A stretch of 64,000 nt of DNA. Source: Xenophilus sp. Marseille-Q4582. GTDB lineage: Bacteria > Pseudomonadota > Gammaproteobacteria > Burkholderiales > Burkholderiaceae_C. Each line of letters opens with the position of its first letter. The first letter of the stretch is position 1. The translations under genes and the position numbers were made by a program. The notes under the pieces are model-generated. The model did not search any database, was not told the origin of the DNA, and saw only the letters and a list, made by a program, of their open reading frames with translations. The stretch covers positions 310,001-374,000 of the forward strand of contig NZ_CAKAKO010000003.1 of assembly GCF_916700565.1 (NCBI RefSeq). The letters run 5' to 3'. Positions 47,590 to 57,195 of this stretch are shown in pieces.

Positions 47590-50477
47590 TGGCCTGGTCG
47601 CTGCCGTGGTCACGCAAGCCCGGCGCATCGCCTGTTGACGCCGCGGATGCGACCGATGATGCCTGGGCACGGCACGTAACGGCCTTGGCGGCACAGGGTG
47701 TCGCCGAGCCGGGCAGCGCGCTCGGCCGGGGCCGGCGCAGGCCGGCCACCCAGGCCGACCACGATGCGCTCTATGGCGTCGCGCCGTCGTTCGCGGACTT
47801 GCTGCCCTGGGTCGAGTACCTGCCCGGCAGCAAGTGCATGTTGCTGGAAGACGGCCAGTCGGTGGCGGCCTTCTTCGAGCTGGCGCCGGTCGGCACCGAG
47901 GGCCGTGAGATAGCCTGGCTGTGGCAGGCGCGCGATGCGCTGGAGAACGCCCTGCAGGACTCCTTCGACGAGTTGGACGACAACCCTTGGGTGGTGCAGC
48001 TCTACGCCCAGGACGAGGCCGGCTGGGACAACTATCTGCGCTCCCTGGCGAACTATCTGCAGCCGCGTGCGCAGGACAGCGCGTTCAGCGACTTCTACCT
48101 GCGCTTCTTCGCCCATCACCTGCGGGCCATCGCCAAGCCGGGTGGCCTGTTCGAGGACACCACGGTGACGCGCCTGCCGTGGCGCGGCCAGGTCCGGCGC
48201 GTGCGCATGGTGGTCTACCGGCGCACGTCCGCAGCCCCGGCCCCGCGGCGCGGCCAGTCGCCCGAGCAGGCGCTGACCACGATCTGCGACCGCCTCGCCG
48301 GCGGGCTGGCGAATGCCGGCGTGAAAGCCCGGCGTCTCGGCGCGGCGGACATCCACGCCTGGCTGCTGCGCTGGTTCAACCCGAATCCGACTTTGCTCGG
48401 CGCCACTGCCGAAGATCGGGAACGCTTCTACGCGCTGACCCGCTACCCGGAAGAGCGGGAGGAGGGCGAGATCGAACTCGCCAGCGGCACCGACTTCGCA
48501 CAACGGCTGTTCTTCGGCCAGCCATGCTCGGACGTGCCCAACGGCCTGTGGTTCTTCGACGGCATGCCGCATCGGGTGATCGTGATGGATCGTCTGCGCA
48601 CGCCACCCGTGACGGGCCATCTGACGGGCGAGACGCGCAAGGGCGGCGATGCCATGAACGCGCTGTTCGATCAGATGCCCGAGGACACGGTGATGTGCCT
48701 GACGCTGGTCGCCACGCCCCAGGACGTGCTGGAGGCGCACCTCAACCACCTCGCCAGGAAGGCCGTCGGCGAGACCCTGGCCTCGGAGCAGACCCGGCAG
48801 GACGTGCAGCAGGCGCGCGGCCTGATCGGCAGCGCGCACAAGCTCTACCGCGGCGCGCTGGCGTTCTACCTGCGCGGCCGCGACCTGGCCCAGCTCGATG
48901 CGCGCGGCCTGCAGCTCGTCAACGTGATGCTCAACGCCGGCCTGCAACCGGTACGCGAAGAGGACGAGGTGGCGCCGCTGAACAGCTATTTGCGCTGGCT
49001 GCCGTGCGTGTTCGATCCGGCTTCCGACAAGCGCCAGTGGTACACACAGCTCATGTTCGCGCAACACGTGGCGAACCTGGCGCCGGTCTGGGGCCGCAGT
49101 CAGGGCACGGGGCATCCGGGCATCACGTTCTTCAACCGCGGCGGGGGCCCGATCACCTTCGATCCGTTGAACCGCCTCGACCGGCAGATGAACGCGCACC
49201 TGTTCCTGTTCGGCCCCACGGGTTCGGGCAAGAGCGCGACGCTCAACAACATCCTGAACCAGGTCACGGCGATCTATCGGCCGCGCCTGTTCATCGTCGA
49301 GGCGGGCAACAGCTTCGGCCTGTTTGGCGACTTCGCGGCACGGCTGGGTCTCACCGTGCATCGGGTGAAACTTGCACCCGGCGCGGGCGTCAGTCTGGCT
49401 CCGTTCGCCGACGCCTGGCGCCTGGTCGATACGCCGAGCCAGGTACAGACGCTGGACGCCGATGCGCTCGACGAAGACCAGACCGATGCCGGCATGGCCG
49501 TGGAGGGCGACGAGCAGCGCGACGTGCTCGGCGAGCTGGAGATCACTGCACGACTGATGATCACCGGCGGCGAGGACAAGGAAGAAGCGCGCATGACGCG
49601 CGCCGACCGCAGTCTGATCCGCCAGTGCATTCTCGATGCGGCACAGCGCTGCGTAGCGGAGAAGCGCACGGTACTGACCCGCGATGTGCGCGACGCGCTG
49701 CGCGAGCGCGCCCGCGATGCGACGCTGCCGGAGATGCGGCGCGCACGGCTGCTGGAGATGGCCGACGCCATGGATATGTTCTGCCAGGGCGTGGACGGCG
49801 AGATGTTCGACCGGTCCGGCACGCCGTGGCCCGAGGCGGACATCACCATCGTGGATCTCGCCACCTTCGCGCGCGAGGGCTACAACGCCCAACTCTCGAT
49901 TGCCTACATCTCGCTCATCAACACCGTCAACAACATCGCCGAGCGCGACCAGTTCCTGGGCCGCCCGATCATCAACGTGACGGACGAAGGCCACATCATC
50001 ACGAAGAACCTGCTGCTTGCGCCCTACGTGGTCAAGATCACCAAGATGTGGCGCAAGCTCGGCGCCTGGTTCTGGCTCGCCACGCAGAACCTGGACGACC
50101 TGCCGAAAGCGGCCGAGCCCATGCTCAACATGATCGAGTGGTGGATCTGCCTGTCGATGCCACCCGATGAAGTCGAGAAGATCGCGCGCTTCCGCGAACT
50201 CAACGCTTCGCAGAAGGCGCTGATGCTCTCGGCACGCAAGGAGGCCGGCAAGTTCAGCGAGGGCGTCATCCTGTCCAAGTCGATGGAAGTGCTGTTCCGC
50301 GCTGTGCCGCCCAGCCTCTACCTGGCGATGGCGATGACCGAACCCGAGGAGAAGGCCGAACGCTTCCAGTTGATGCAGCAGCACGGCATCAGCGAGCTGG
50401 ATGCCGCCTTCCGCGTGGCCGACAAGATCGACCGTGCGCGGGGCATCGAACCCCTGGCGCTGGACACGTTGGCCTGA
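47589..50477 (+). CDS. traC: Conjugative transfer ATPase, PFL_4706 family (TraC/VirB4-like)
   Basis: 962 residues. Walker A LFGPTGSGKSATLNN at about 541-549, and Walker B PIINVTDEGHIIT near 795. ATQNLDDLPKAAEPMLNMIE is a conserved arginine-finger-side motif, and the N-terminal TraC-type domain contains SFADLLPWVEYLPGSKCMLL. An insertion with EDKEEARMTRADRSLIRQC matches the family. It powers assembly of the transfer apparatus at the inner membrane. Length is normal. Confidence 0.95.
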   Translation: MAWSLPWSRKPGASPVDAADATDDAWARHVTALAAQGVAEPGSALGRGRRRPATQADHDALYGVAPSFADLLPWVEYLPGSKCMLLEDGQSVAAFFELAPVGTEGREIAWLWQARDALENALQDSFDELDDNPWVVQLYAQDEAGWDNYLRSLANYLQPRAQDSAFSDFYLRFFAHHLRAIAKPGGLFEDTTVTRLPWRGQVRRVRMVVYRRTSAAPAPRRGQSPEQALTTICDRLAGGLANAGVKARRLGAADIHAWLLRWFNPNPTLLGATAEDRERFYALTRYPEEREEGEIELASGTDFAQRLFFGQPCSDVPNGLWFFDGMPHRVIVMDRLRTPPVTGHLTGETRKGGDAMNALFDQMPEDTVMCLTLVATPQDVLEAHLNHLARKAVGETLASEQTRQDVQQARGLIGSAHKLYRGALAFYLRGRDLAQLDARGLQLVNVMLNAGLQPVREEDEVAPLNSYLRWLPCVFDPASDKRQWYTQLMFAQHVANLAPVWGRSQGTGHPGITFFNRGGGPITFDPLNRLDRQMNAHLFLFGPTGSGKSATLNNILNQVTAIYRPRLFIVEAGNSFGLFGDFAARLGLTVHRVKLAPGAGVSLAPFADAWRLVDTPSQVQTLDADALDEDQTDAGMAVEGDEQRDVLGELEITARLMITGGEDKEEARMTRADRSLIRQCILDAAQRCVAEKRTVLTRDVRDALRERARDATLPEMRRARLLEMADAMDMFCQGVDGEMFDRSGTPWPEADITIVDLATFAREGYNAQLSIAYISLINTVNNIAERDQFLGRPIINVTDEGHIITKNLLLAPYVVKITKMWRKLGAWFWLATQNLDDLPKAAEPMLNMIEWWICLSMPPDEVEKIARFRELNASQKALMLSARKEAGKFSEGVILSKSMEVLFRAVPPSLYLAMAMTEPEEKAERFQLMQQHGISELDAAFRVADKIDRARGIEPLALDTLA

Positions 50478-50490
50478 CGGGAGCAACACG

Positions 50491-51234
50491 ATGCGCCTGC
50501 CTTCATTCGCCCGCCGTCATCCCTGGATCGGTCTGCTGATCGTGGCGACGATTGCAGTGGCCTCGTGGATGCTGCTGCGCGCGCCGCATCCGGCAACCGA
50601 GCCCATGTCCCCGGCCGCCGCCGGTTTCGAAGCGTCGAAACCGGCTGGCCCGCCCTGGCTGTATGGCCGTGCCGATGCGCGCTTCACGGTGGTCGGGTAC
50701 GCCGACCTGGAGTGTCCGTACTGCCGGGCCTACTTCCCCGAACTCAAGCGCTGGATCGACGCCCATCCCGAGGTGAACTGGCAGTGGCACCACCTGCCGC
50801 TGTCCATGCACGAGCCGGCTGCGACTGCCGGGGCACGCCTGGCCGAGTGCGCGGGCGAGACGGGCGGGCATGCCACGTTCTGGCAAGCCGTGGCGTGGCT
50901 CTACGCGAACACCCGTGGCGACGGCCAGGGCCTGCCGGAAGGCCTGCGCTATCCCGACCTCACGCCAGCCATGCAGGGTTGTCTCGACAGCGATCGCCCC
51001 GATGCCGTCATCCGTGCCCAGGCGGCGGAAGCGGCACAGCAGGGCATCGCGGCCACGCCGGCCCTGCAACTGCGCGACCGCGAGTCCGGCAAGACCCTCC
51101 TGCTGCACGGCCCCGTCGAAGGCGATGCCTTGCTGTCGGCCATCGACCTGCTCGCCGCCGGCAACACGACCGCAGCCGAACCTGCCCATTCCCCAGACAT
51201 GCCCGCCGGCGTTGCCGGTGACATGCCCAGGTAG
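50491..51234 (+). CDS. DsbA-like thioredoxin-fold protein
   Basis: 247 residues with an N-terminal signal anchor (IGLLIVATIAVASWMLL) and a periplasmic DsbA/DsbG-like domain: VVGYADLECPYCRAYFPELK carries the CPYC active site, and cis-Pro is in GIAATPALQLRD. It probably forms disulfides in transfer proteins such as the TraU- and TraH-like products encoded downstream. The last 12 codons overlap P1 of a three-stem element, so the C-terminus (SPDMPAGVAGDMPR) is shaped by a nucleic-acid signal. Confidence 0.87.
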   Translation: MRLPSFARRHPWIGLLIVATIAVASWMLLRAPHPATEPMSPAAAGFEASKPAGPPWLYGRADARFTVVGYADLECPYCRAYFPELKRWIDAHPEVNWQWHHLPLSMHEPAATAGARLAECAGETGGHATFWQAVAWLYANTRGDGQGLPEGLRYPDLTPAMQGCLDSDRPDAVIRAQAAEAAQQGIAATPALQLRDRESGKTLLLHGPVEGDALLSAIDLLAAGNTTAAEPAHSPDMPAGVAGDMPR

Positions 51235-51272
51235 CCATCGATCTTCAAGGCTGCGGCGCGGCTCGTCCGCGT
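51198..51272 (+). promoter_or_regulatory. Three-stem structured element, copy 4
   Basis: P1: outer CATG/CATG (51198-51201 with 51222-51225) and inner CCGGC-GTT-GCCGG (51206-51218). P2: GTAGCC (51231-51236) with GGCTGC (51249-51254, one T-G pair), 12-nt loop ending CTTCAA. P3: GCGCGG/CCGCGT (51256-51261 with 51267-51272). It overlaps the end of the DsbA-like gene. Confidence 0.7.
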
Positions 51273-51372
51273 TGATCGAAACCCGTTCGCATCGCATCCC
51301 TTGACGCGAACAGCCACCGCATCCGCGGTGGTGGATGCCCGCTCGTCACCTGTTCCATCCCCATCGTCCCCA

Positions 51373-51405
51373 GGAGGGTTTGCCCTCCAGGGGCAGGCGC
51401 CCTCC
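51373..51405 (+). promoter_or_regulatory. Leader hairpin, copy 11
   Basis: Outer GGAGGG/CCCTCC (51373-51378 with 51400-51405) and inner GCCC/GGGC (51382-51385 with 51391-51394). It ends 24 nt before the radC-like ATG 51430; the SD is TTGGAGG. Confidence 0.6.
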
Positions 51406-51429
51406 GATCTCATCCATTGGAGGTTCGCC

Positions 51430-51924
51430 ATGTCTCTCGTCATCGCCGACTCCCGCCCGGAGTCGCTCACCCTGATCGCCGCCCAGCACGAAGACTGGAT
51501 CATCCGGCAGGCCATCACCCTGCTGGAGAACCGCGTGTTCAAGGCCGGTCCGGCGCTGGGCAGTCCCGCCGCCGTGCGCGACTACCTGCGCCTGAAACTG
51601 GTCGCGGAGCCGAACGAAATCTTCGCCGTCGTGTTTCTCGACAACCAGCACCAGGTGCTCGCCTTCGAGCCGCTGTTCAAGGGCACGGTCGACCAGACTT
51701 CGGTGTATCCGAGGGTGGTGGTCCAGCGTGCGCTGGCGCTCAACGCTTCGGCGCTGATCCTGGCGCATCAGCACCCCTCGGGGAACACCGAGCCCTCGGC
51801 CGCTGATCGTGCGATCACCGAGCGGCTGAAGAGCGCCCTGGCCACCGTCGATGTCCGGGTGCTGGACCACTTCATCGTCGGCAAGGGCAGCCCGTACTCG
51901 TTCGCCGAAGCCGGCTTGTTGTAG
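51430..51924 (+). CDS. radC: RadC family JAB-domain protein
   Basis: A 164-residue RadC-type protein. The JAMM zinc motif is [14 protein letters not shown] (H113, H115, D126) with an upstream acidic residue in [13 protein letters not shown]. It lacks the N-terminal helix-hairpin-helix of chromosomal RadC, as usual for mobile-element copies. Function is unclear; proposed roles include DNA processing or anti-restriction. It interrupts the otherwise structural transfer operon and carries its own three-stem element, leader hairpin and terminator. Confidence 0.88.
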   Translation: MSLVIADSRPESLTLIAAQHEDWIIRQAITLLENRVFKAGPALGSPAAVRDYLRLKLVAEPNEIFAVVFLDNQHQVLAFEPLFKGTVDQTSVYPRVVVQRALALNASALILAHQHPSGNTEPSAADRAITERLKSALATVDVRVLDHFIVGKGSPYSFAEAGLL

Positions 51925-51957
51925 CAGCACCAGCCGACGCGCATTCATGTCATCACC

Positions 51958-51985
51958 ACGGGAGCCCTTGGCTCCCGTTTCCTTT
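51958..51985 (+). terminator. Terminator after radC
   Basis: Nine-bp stem ACGGGAGCC-CTT-GGCTCCCGT (51958-51978) followed by TTCCTTT. Confidence 0.65.
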
Positions 51986-52092
51986 CGCCGACCCGCAGAG
52001 AAATCGGGACTGACCGGTTTCGGTTTCTTTGTCGTCCCCTGATCTGCGTTGCGCTCGACTACGAGTCTGCATCGACTCCGCGGAGGCGCGAC

Positions 52093-52542
52093 ATGCCGGC
52101 TCATTCCCTCAACCTTCCTGCCGCCTCGCGGCGCCTCCTGGCCGCCCGGCTGGCCGCTGGACTGTGCGCCGCGCTGCTCGGTCCCATCGCGGCGGCCGCC
52201 GATGTGCTCGTCGTCACCGACAGCCGTCATCCGGTGCAGGCCCCGGCCGGCGTGCGGATCATCGAGCTGGACCAGGCCACGCGCATCGAGGTCGAACTCG
52301 CCGCGCACCTGCCGGCCGACCCGCAACAGGCCGCAGCCGTGGTGCGGCAGCGGTTGCATGACGGCGGCGAGGCGCTGCAGCGCCGCATCGGCCATGCCTA
52401 TCAAGGTGTCGCGGATGCCTGGGGACTGGGCATCGCCAAGATTCCCGCCGTGGTGGTCGATCGACGCTACGTGGTCTACGGCGAGCCCGACGTGTCCCGC
52501 GCCGTCGCGCGCATCGACGCCTACCGGAGCACGCAGCCATGA
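52093..52542 (+). CDS. ICE protein, PFL_4709 family (TIGR03757)
   Basis: A 149-residue exported protein of TIGR03757. Signal peptide to about 35 (IAAAADV), then VLVVTDSRHPVQAPAGVRII, ELAAHLPADPQQAAAVVRQR and the end KIPAVVVDRRYVVYGEPDVS. The thioredoxin-like pattern without a CxxC suggests a TrbC/TraW-like partner of TraU. Overlaps the next gene by 4 nt. Confidence 0.87.
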   Translation: MPAHSLNLPAASRRLLAARLAAGLCAALLGPIAAAADVLVVTDSRHPVQAPAGVRIIELDQATRIEVELAAHLPADPQQAAAVVRQRLHDGGEALQRRIGHAYQGVADAWGLGIAKIPAVVVDRRYVVYGEPDVSRAVARIDAYRSTQP

Positions 52543-53483
52543 GCCTCCTGCTGGCGTCCCGGCGTCTGCGCGCCACCGCCGCCTCGCTGCTGCTGGGCGC
52601 GGCCACGTCGACGTTCGCCCTGGACACCGCCACCATCGTCTCGTCGGCGCTGTCCCCCGACTGCCTCGAATACCGCGTGGTCGGAATCTGCTACTGGCTG
52701 TACTGCACGCCCTTCGGCTGCTCGGTTCGCACTTCCGTCAAGGTGCGCCACTACGTCCCCGATGCGGTGGTGTCGAGCTACTCGAACACCGGAGAAAACC
52801 CGTGGCAGGAAGTCAGGGCGATGAGCATGCCCAACCCGACCGCCAAGGCTGGCGGTGACGGCACGACCAATCACGACAACGAGAACAACCTCGCCAAGTT
52901 CAAGAACGCCGATGTCATCGGCCATCCGGCCGGGATGGTGTTCAGCCAGTTCGCCAGCGCCTCCGGCTACACCTGCGAAGGCGCTGGCACGGCCTTCATG
53001 CCGTATCTGCTGAGCACGCTCGACACGATCGCCTGGCGCTACAACATCCCGGAAGCGTTCTACCCCGAAGCGCTCATCCCCGGCCGGCGCGAAATCGGTA
53101 CGCGCACCGGCCTGAACCTCTGGGGCAACGTGTATCCCCGCGGTGGCTTCCTGCACCAGACCGACGACCACAAGAGCGGCGCCGTGGTCGCGCAGCGCGC
53201 GGGCGACATCGTGACGCGCCGCAACCAGATTCACGTGTACCAGCCCCTGCTGGCCAACGCCCGCGACGGGTACTGGCCGGCCGGCGCGCTGATGGAGACC
53301 GACGCCTCGACGGGCAAGTGGCAGGAGCTGACGCCCACGCTCTCGAACAGTTGCGTGGTTTTCCCGCACAGCCGCACCCGCGTGCAGGCCCAGCAGGGCG
53401 ACTACGCCTGGGCCTTGTGGCGGCCGTACTCCTGCTGCCGGCGCCGTGGCCAGGTCTTCCTCGGCAGCGTCGATTTCATGTGA
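52539..53483 (+). CDS. ICE protein, PFL_4710 family (TIGR03756), TraU-like
   Basis: A 314-residue periplasmic protein rich in cysteine. Signal peptide to about 27 (TSTFALDT), then SPDCLEYRVVGICYWLYCTP, CSVRTSVKVRHYVPDAVVSS, a long middle and the C-terminal WRPYSCCRRRGQVFLGSVDF. TraU-like proteins act in pilus assembly and DNA transfer. The many Cys explain the DsbA-like gene in the operon. Confidence 0.88.
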   Translation: MSLLLASRRLRATAASLLLGAATSTFALDTATIVSSALSPDCLEYRVVGICYWLYCTPFGCSVRTSVKVRHYVPDAVVSSYSNTGENPWQEVRAMSMPNPTAKAGGDGTTNHDNENNLAKFKNADVIGHPAGMVFSQFASASGYTCEGAGTAFMPYLLSTLDTIAWRYNIPEAFYPEALIPGRREIGTRTGLNLWGNVYPRGGFLHQTDDHKSGAVVAQRAGDIVTRRNQIHVYQPLLANARDGYWPAGALMETDASTGKWQELTPTLSNSCVVFPHSRTRVQAQQGDYAWALWRPYSCCRRRGQVFLGSVDFM

Positions 53484-53493
53484 GGAACCCACG

Positions 53494-54900
53494 ATGAACG
53501 CCTCCCTCCCTGACTTCCTGCGCCGCGCGAAGTCGCCCCTGCGGGCCACGCTGCTCGTGGCGGCCATCACGCTGGCCGTCGGCGTCGCCTGGGCGCAGAC
53601 CCGCATCGACCCCAATGGCGTGAACGTCAGCGGCAGCGTGATCGGCGACGACGTGCTCTACAGCATCGGCGGCGGCCGGGCCGTGTCGATGGGTGGTGCC
53701 GGCAACATGCAGAGCATCGGCGTCGGCGTCGGCTGGAACAGCAACCTGATCTGCGGCGACATGAGCATCACCACGACGCTGCAGAACCAGCTCAACGGCA
53801 TCACCAACGGCTTCCAGACGATCATGAGCAACGTGATCCAGAACGCCACCAGCGCCGTGGCCTCGCTGCCGGCGCTGATCATCCAGCGCGCCGACCCGGG
53901 CCTGTACAACCTGCTCACCAACGGCATCCTGCAGGCGCGCCTGGATTTCGACCGCTCGAAGATGACCTGCCGCGCCATCGCCAATCGCATGGCGGACATG
54001 GCCGGCGGCCAGGCCGGCTGGGACCAGCTCGCCGAAGGGATGGCGCTGCGGGATGCGGTCAGCAGCACCGATGCCGTCTCCGCCATCGAGCAGGCCGAGT
54101 CCAACAAAGGAAACAACGGCGTGCCATGGGTCGGCGGCGGCAACGCGGGCGGCTCCGGTCAGAGTTCGATCAAGGTGGTCGGCGACGTGACGCGCGCGGG
54201 CTACAACCTGCTCAACGGGCGCAGCGCCACCGATACCTCGTCGATCGCGCGCAGCGCCTGCGGCAACCGCCTGACCTGCCAAACCTGGTCCTCGCCCCAG
54301 GCGGCCGCGGACTGGGCGACCCGCGTGTTGGGCGAACGCGAGCAGCGCACCTGCGAAAACTGCACGAAGACCGAGACCACGCCTGGCGTCGGGCTGACGC
54401 CAATGATCCAGGAAGAGTACGAGACCAAGCTGCAGGCGCTGCAGGAACTGGTGACGGGCGCCCGGCCGACGACGCTGGCCAATCTCGACGCAGCCGGCAG
54501 CAGCTCGCTGCCGATCACGCGCGGCGTGATCGAGGCCCTGCGTGACGAACCCGACCAGGACGTGCTGGGCCGGCGCCTCGCGTCCGAGGCTGCGCTGTCC
54601 AGCGTGCTGGAGAAGGCCCTGCTGCTGCAACGCACGTTGCTGACCGGCAAGAAGGAGCCGAACGTCGCCGCCAACGAGCTCGCCGTGCAGGCGGTGGACC
54701 AGGAGAACAGCGCGCTGGAGCAGGAGATCAACAACCTCAAGACCGAGCTGGAGCTGCGCCGCACGCTGGCCGGCAACTCGGCGATGGCGATCATCCAGCG
54801 CCACAGCACCCGCGCTGCCGGCTCGCGCGGCGTCTTCGAGGGCGACACCACGCGCGACCGTCTGCGGGAAGTCCAGAAGCCGCGGAGCGGCACGCCATGA
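53494..54900 (+). CDS. ICE protein, PFL_4711 family (TIGR03755), TraH-like
   Basis: A 468-residue exported protein: signal peptide to about 35 (VAWAQTR), VSIGGG-type glycine-rich start (DDVLYSIGGGRAVSMGGAGN), IGVGVGWNSNLICGDMSITT, NRMADMAGGQAGWDQLAEGM, and a helical C-terminal half with coiled coil (ELAVQAVDQENSALEQEINN). ATG 53494 follows GAGGAAC. It overlaps the next gene by 4 nt. Confidence 0.86.
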   Translation: MNASLPDFLRRAKSPLRATLLVAAITLAVGVAWAQTRIDPNGVNVSGSVIGDDVLYSIGGGRAVSMGGAGNMQSIGVGVGWNSNLICGDMSITTTLQNQLNGITNGFQTIMSNVIQNATSAVASLPALIIQRADPGLYNLLTNGILQARLDFDRSKMTCRAIANRMADMAGGQAGWDQLAEGMALRDAVSSTDAVSAIEQAESNKGNNGVPWVGGGNAGGSGQSSIKVVGDVTRAGYNLLNGRSATDTSSIARSACGNRLTCQTWSSPQAAADWATRVLGEREQRTCENCTKTETTPGVGLTPMIQEEYETKLQALQELVTGARPTTLANLDAAGSSSLPITRGVIEALRDEPDQDVLGRRLASEAALSSVLEKALLLQRTLLTGKKEPNVAANELAVQAVDQENSALEQEINNLKTELELRRTLAGNSAMAIIQRHSTRAAGSRGVFEGDTTRDRLREVQKPRSGTP

Positions 54901-55250
54901 GCCGGCTCGCCTGGCTGTGGCTGCCATGGCTGTTCAACCGCCGCGTCGGCGTGGCGCTGCTGTGGACCTTGCTGGTGGTCGCCGCCGCGGTGGCGGTGAA
55001 CATCGCCGGCATCCACGTGGTCGGCGGCGTCGAGGGCTGGCAGCACTGGCTGCAGGCGCACGCCGGCCACTTCTTCGTGTGGCGTCTGTGCCTCTACGGA
55101 GCGACGGCTTACGGCTGGTGGTGGATGCGTCGGCGCCTGTTGCGGCGGGAGCCGTCCCGCGAAACGCATCAGCGCCTGCTGCGCACGGAGATCGCTGCCG
55201 TGATCGCCGTGGTCGCGCTGGAAGCCAGCCAATTGTTGCGGCACGGCTGA
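54897..55250 (+). CDS. Small inner-membrane transfer protein
   Basis: 117 residues with two hydrophobic segments (GVALLWTLLVVAAAVAVNIA and HFFVWRLCLYGATAYGWWWM), a basic loop (RRRLLRREPSRETHQRLLR) and a third weak C-terminal helix. It lies between the TraH-like and TraG-like genes, as in related ICEs. I know no function. Confidence 0.7.
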   Translation: MSRLAWLWLPWLFNRRVGVALLWTLLVVAAAVAVNIAGIHVVGGVEGWQHWLQAHAGHFFVWRLCLYGATAYGWWWMRRRLLRREPSRETHQRLLRTEIAAVIAVVALEASQLLRHG

Positions 55251-55265
55251 GACCGGGAGGCAGGC

Positions 55266-56798
55266 ATGACGCTCTACACCACGGACTACCTGGAGTATTA
55301 CCTGACCCTGGTGGCTTGGGTGGTCAACAACGGCATCTGGAGCATTCTCGTGGCCAGCGGCGTGTTCGCGCTGCCGTTCGTGGCCATCGTGATCCAGGAA
55401 TGGCTCAAGGCCCGCAGCGAGGGTGCGGACGAAGGCAACAAGGGCGTGCTGTCGTCGATGCGCATCGAGAACCGGGTGTGGGTGGCGATCGTGGTCATCA
55501 TGTTCGCCGGCATCCCGTTCATCCCGGTGGATCTCGCCACGATCAAGTTCGACACCACGCGCTCCGCGCAATGCCAGGTCAACGTCCCGTTGCCCAACGA
55601 CACGGGCTGGTCCAACGTCTACACGGCGCTCAACGACCAGAGCGCGCTGGTGCCGGTGTGGTGGTTCTTCATGCACGCGCTGTCGAAAGCCGTGACGGGC
55701 TCCGCGGTGGCGGCGATCCCCTGCGGCACGGACCTGCGTCAGATTCGCATGGATGTGGATGCCACGCGCATCGACGATCCGGTGCTGGCACAGGAGGTCG
55801 CCGACTTCACGCACGACTGCTACGGGCCGTCGCGCGCCAAGCTGTTCATGAACCGGCCGACGCTCTCCGACGAGCAGATGAACGACGTCACCTGGATCGG
55901 GTCGAGTTACTTCCTCGACACGCCCGGCTTCTATGACACCTATCGCGCCAAGACCCCACGCACGGCCTGGCCCTACGACGCGACCCGCGATGCGGGGCTG
56001 GCACAGGTGGACAGCGGCGGCGGCTATCCGTCCTGCCGGCAGTGGTGGGCCGATGGCGGCCAGGGACTGCACAGCCGGCTGCTGGCACAGGTGGACCCGG
56101 ACCTGCTGACCCGCATCGGGCGCTGGGTGGGCTTCCTGTCGTCGAGCGAGGTCAATGACTCCGTGATCCGCGCCGTGGTCTCACCGAGGCAGCAGAAGAT
56201 GAACCAGGGCGCCGTCTACACCGACTACGGCGGCCAGATCGACAAGACGCTGCCGAACGTCGTCACGCGCGGCGCGAGCGACCTGGGGCTGACCGTCGGC
56301 TCACTGGGCTTTTTTCCGGCGATGGACGTGGTGCGCCAGGCGCTGCCGATGGTGCTGACGATGCTCAAGATGGCGCTCGTCATCTGCATCCCGCTGGTGC
56401 TGCTGATCGGCACCTACGACCTGAAGACGGTGGTGACGGTGAGCTGCGTCCAGTTCGCGCTGTTCTTCGTGGACTTCTGGTTCCAGCTCGCGCGCTGGAT
56501 CGACAGCACGATCCTGGACGCGCTCTACGGCTGGGGGTTTGGCGCGGACAGGCCGCACACGAACTTCGATCCGCTGATCGGCTTGAACAACGCCTTTGGC
56601 GACATGCTGCTCAACTTCGTCATGGCGATGATGTTCATCGTGCTGCCGACGTTTTGGGTGATGGCACTGGCCTGGGCTGGTGTACGGGCAGGCAATATTC
56701 TTGGAGCGCTTACCGTCGCTACCGGCGACGCAAAGGCGGCTGGAGGTAGTGGCTCTCGCCTTGCGATGACGGCTGCGTCGAAAGGCGGCGCGAAGTAA
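55266..56798 (+). CDS. traG: TraG N-terminal domain protein (mating-pair stabilisation)
   Basis: A 510-residue polytopic membrane protein of the TraG_N family. Hydrophobic segments near 15-45 (LVAWVVNNGIWSILVASGVF) and 75-95 (VWVAIVVIMFAGIPFIPVDL), a large periplasmic loop (LAQEVADFTHDCYGPSRAKL-like), and a C-terminal membrane cluster (MLKMALVICIPLVLLIGTYD; FVMAMMFIVLPTFWVMALAW). It stabilises mating pairs or forms the inner channel. Last gene of the rightward transfer operon. Confidence 0.88.
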   Translation: MTLYTTDYLEYYLTLVAWVVNNGIWSILVASGVFALPFVAIVIQEWLKARSEGADEGNKGVLSSMRIENRVWVAIVVIMFAGIPFIPVDLATIKFDTTRSAQCQVNVPLPNDTGWSNVYTALNDQSALVPVWWFFMHALSKAVTGSAVAAIPCGTDLRQIRMDVDATRIDDPVLAQEVADFTHDCYGPSRAKLFMNRPTLSDEQMNDVTWIGSSYFLDTPGFYDTYRAKTPRTAWPYDATRDAGLAQVDSGGGYPSCRQWWADGGQGLHSRLLAQVDPDLLTRIGRWVGFLSSSEVNDSVIRAVVSPRQQKMNQGAVYTDYGGQIDKTLPNVVTRGASDLGLTVGSLGFFPAMDVVRQALPMVLTMLKMALVICIPLVLLIGTYDLKTVVTVSCVQFALFFVDFWFQLARWIDSTILDALYGWGFGADRPHTNFDPLIGLNNAFGDMLLNFVMAMMFIVLPTFWVMALAWAGVRAGNILGALTVATGDAKAAGGSGSRLAMTAASKGGAK

Positions 56799-56826
56799 GG
56801 CGCATCCTTTCGCACCGATGGGGCAG

Positions 56827-57195
56827 CTACGACTCGTCAGAGTCGCCCATGTCGTGGCGCCACTCGTTCTTGTCGTACAGACCATGGCCGGAGTGTCCTT
56901 CACGCCACTCTGGCTGGTTCTCATCATCCGCATCGGCGTTCCGCGCGAGCCATGCGGCGACCACCGCAAAGGCAAGCAGCAGGACGAGCCAGGATACGGT
57001 GTAGAGCAGCACGCCAAGTACGGCCAGCTTGACGATCCAGAGCACCGCCGTGATCGCGCCCGCAGGCACCCCGCGCGTCACCAGCCAGCCGGCTACACGC
57101 TGCTCGCGGCGCAGGTATCCACGCCAGGCACGGCCAGCCCCCCGGCCCAGCCGGTGGCTCCAGCGCCCGTTGTGCGTGTTGGTGGTCATGCTCAT
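56827..57195 (-). CDS. DUF3742 family protein
   Basis: 122 residues: basic N-terminus (RWSHRLGRGAGRAWRGYLRR), two adjacent hydrophobic segments (GAITAVLWIVKLAVLGVLLY; WLVLLLAFAVVAAWLARN) and an acidic, polar C-terminus (WREGHSGHGLYDKNEWRHDM). DUF3742 is a regular ICE gene convergent with TraG_N. Function unknown. ATG 57195 (GAGG upstream) or 57189 may be the start. Confidence 0.82.
   Translation of the reverse strand: MSMTTNTHNGRWSHRLGRGAGRAWRGYLRREQRVAGWLVTRGVPAGAITAVLWIVKLAVLGVLLYTVSWLVLLLAFAVVAAWLARNADADDENQPEWREGHSGHGLYDKNEWRHDMGDSDES

Noticed and set aside
47610-50489. A 959-codon open frame antisense to the TraC-like ATPase
   Set aside because: Same cause: high GC gives long antisense frames. 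The plus-strand ATPase has clear Walker motifs; the antisense product has none.
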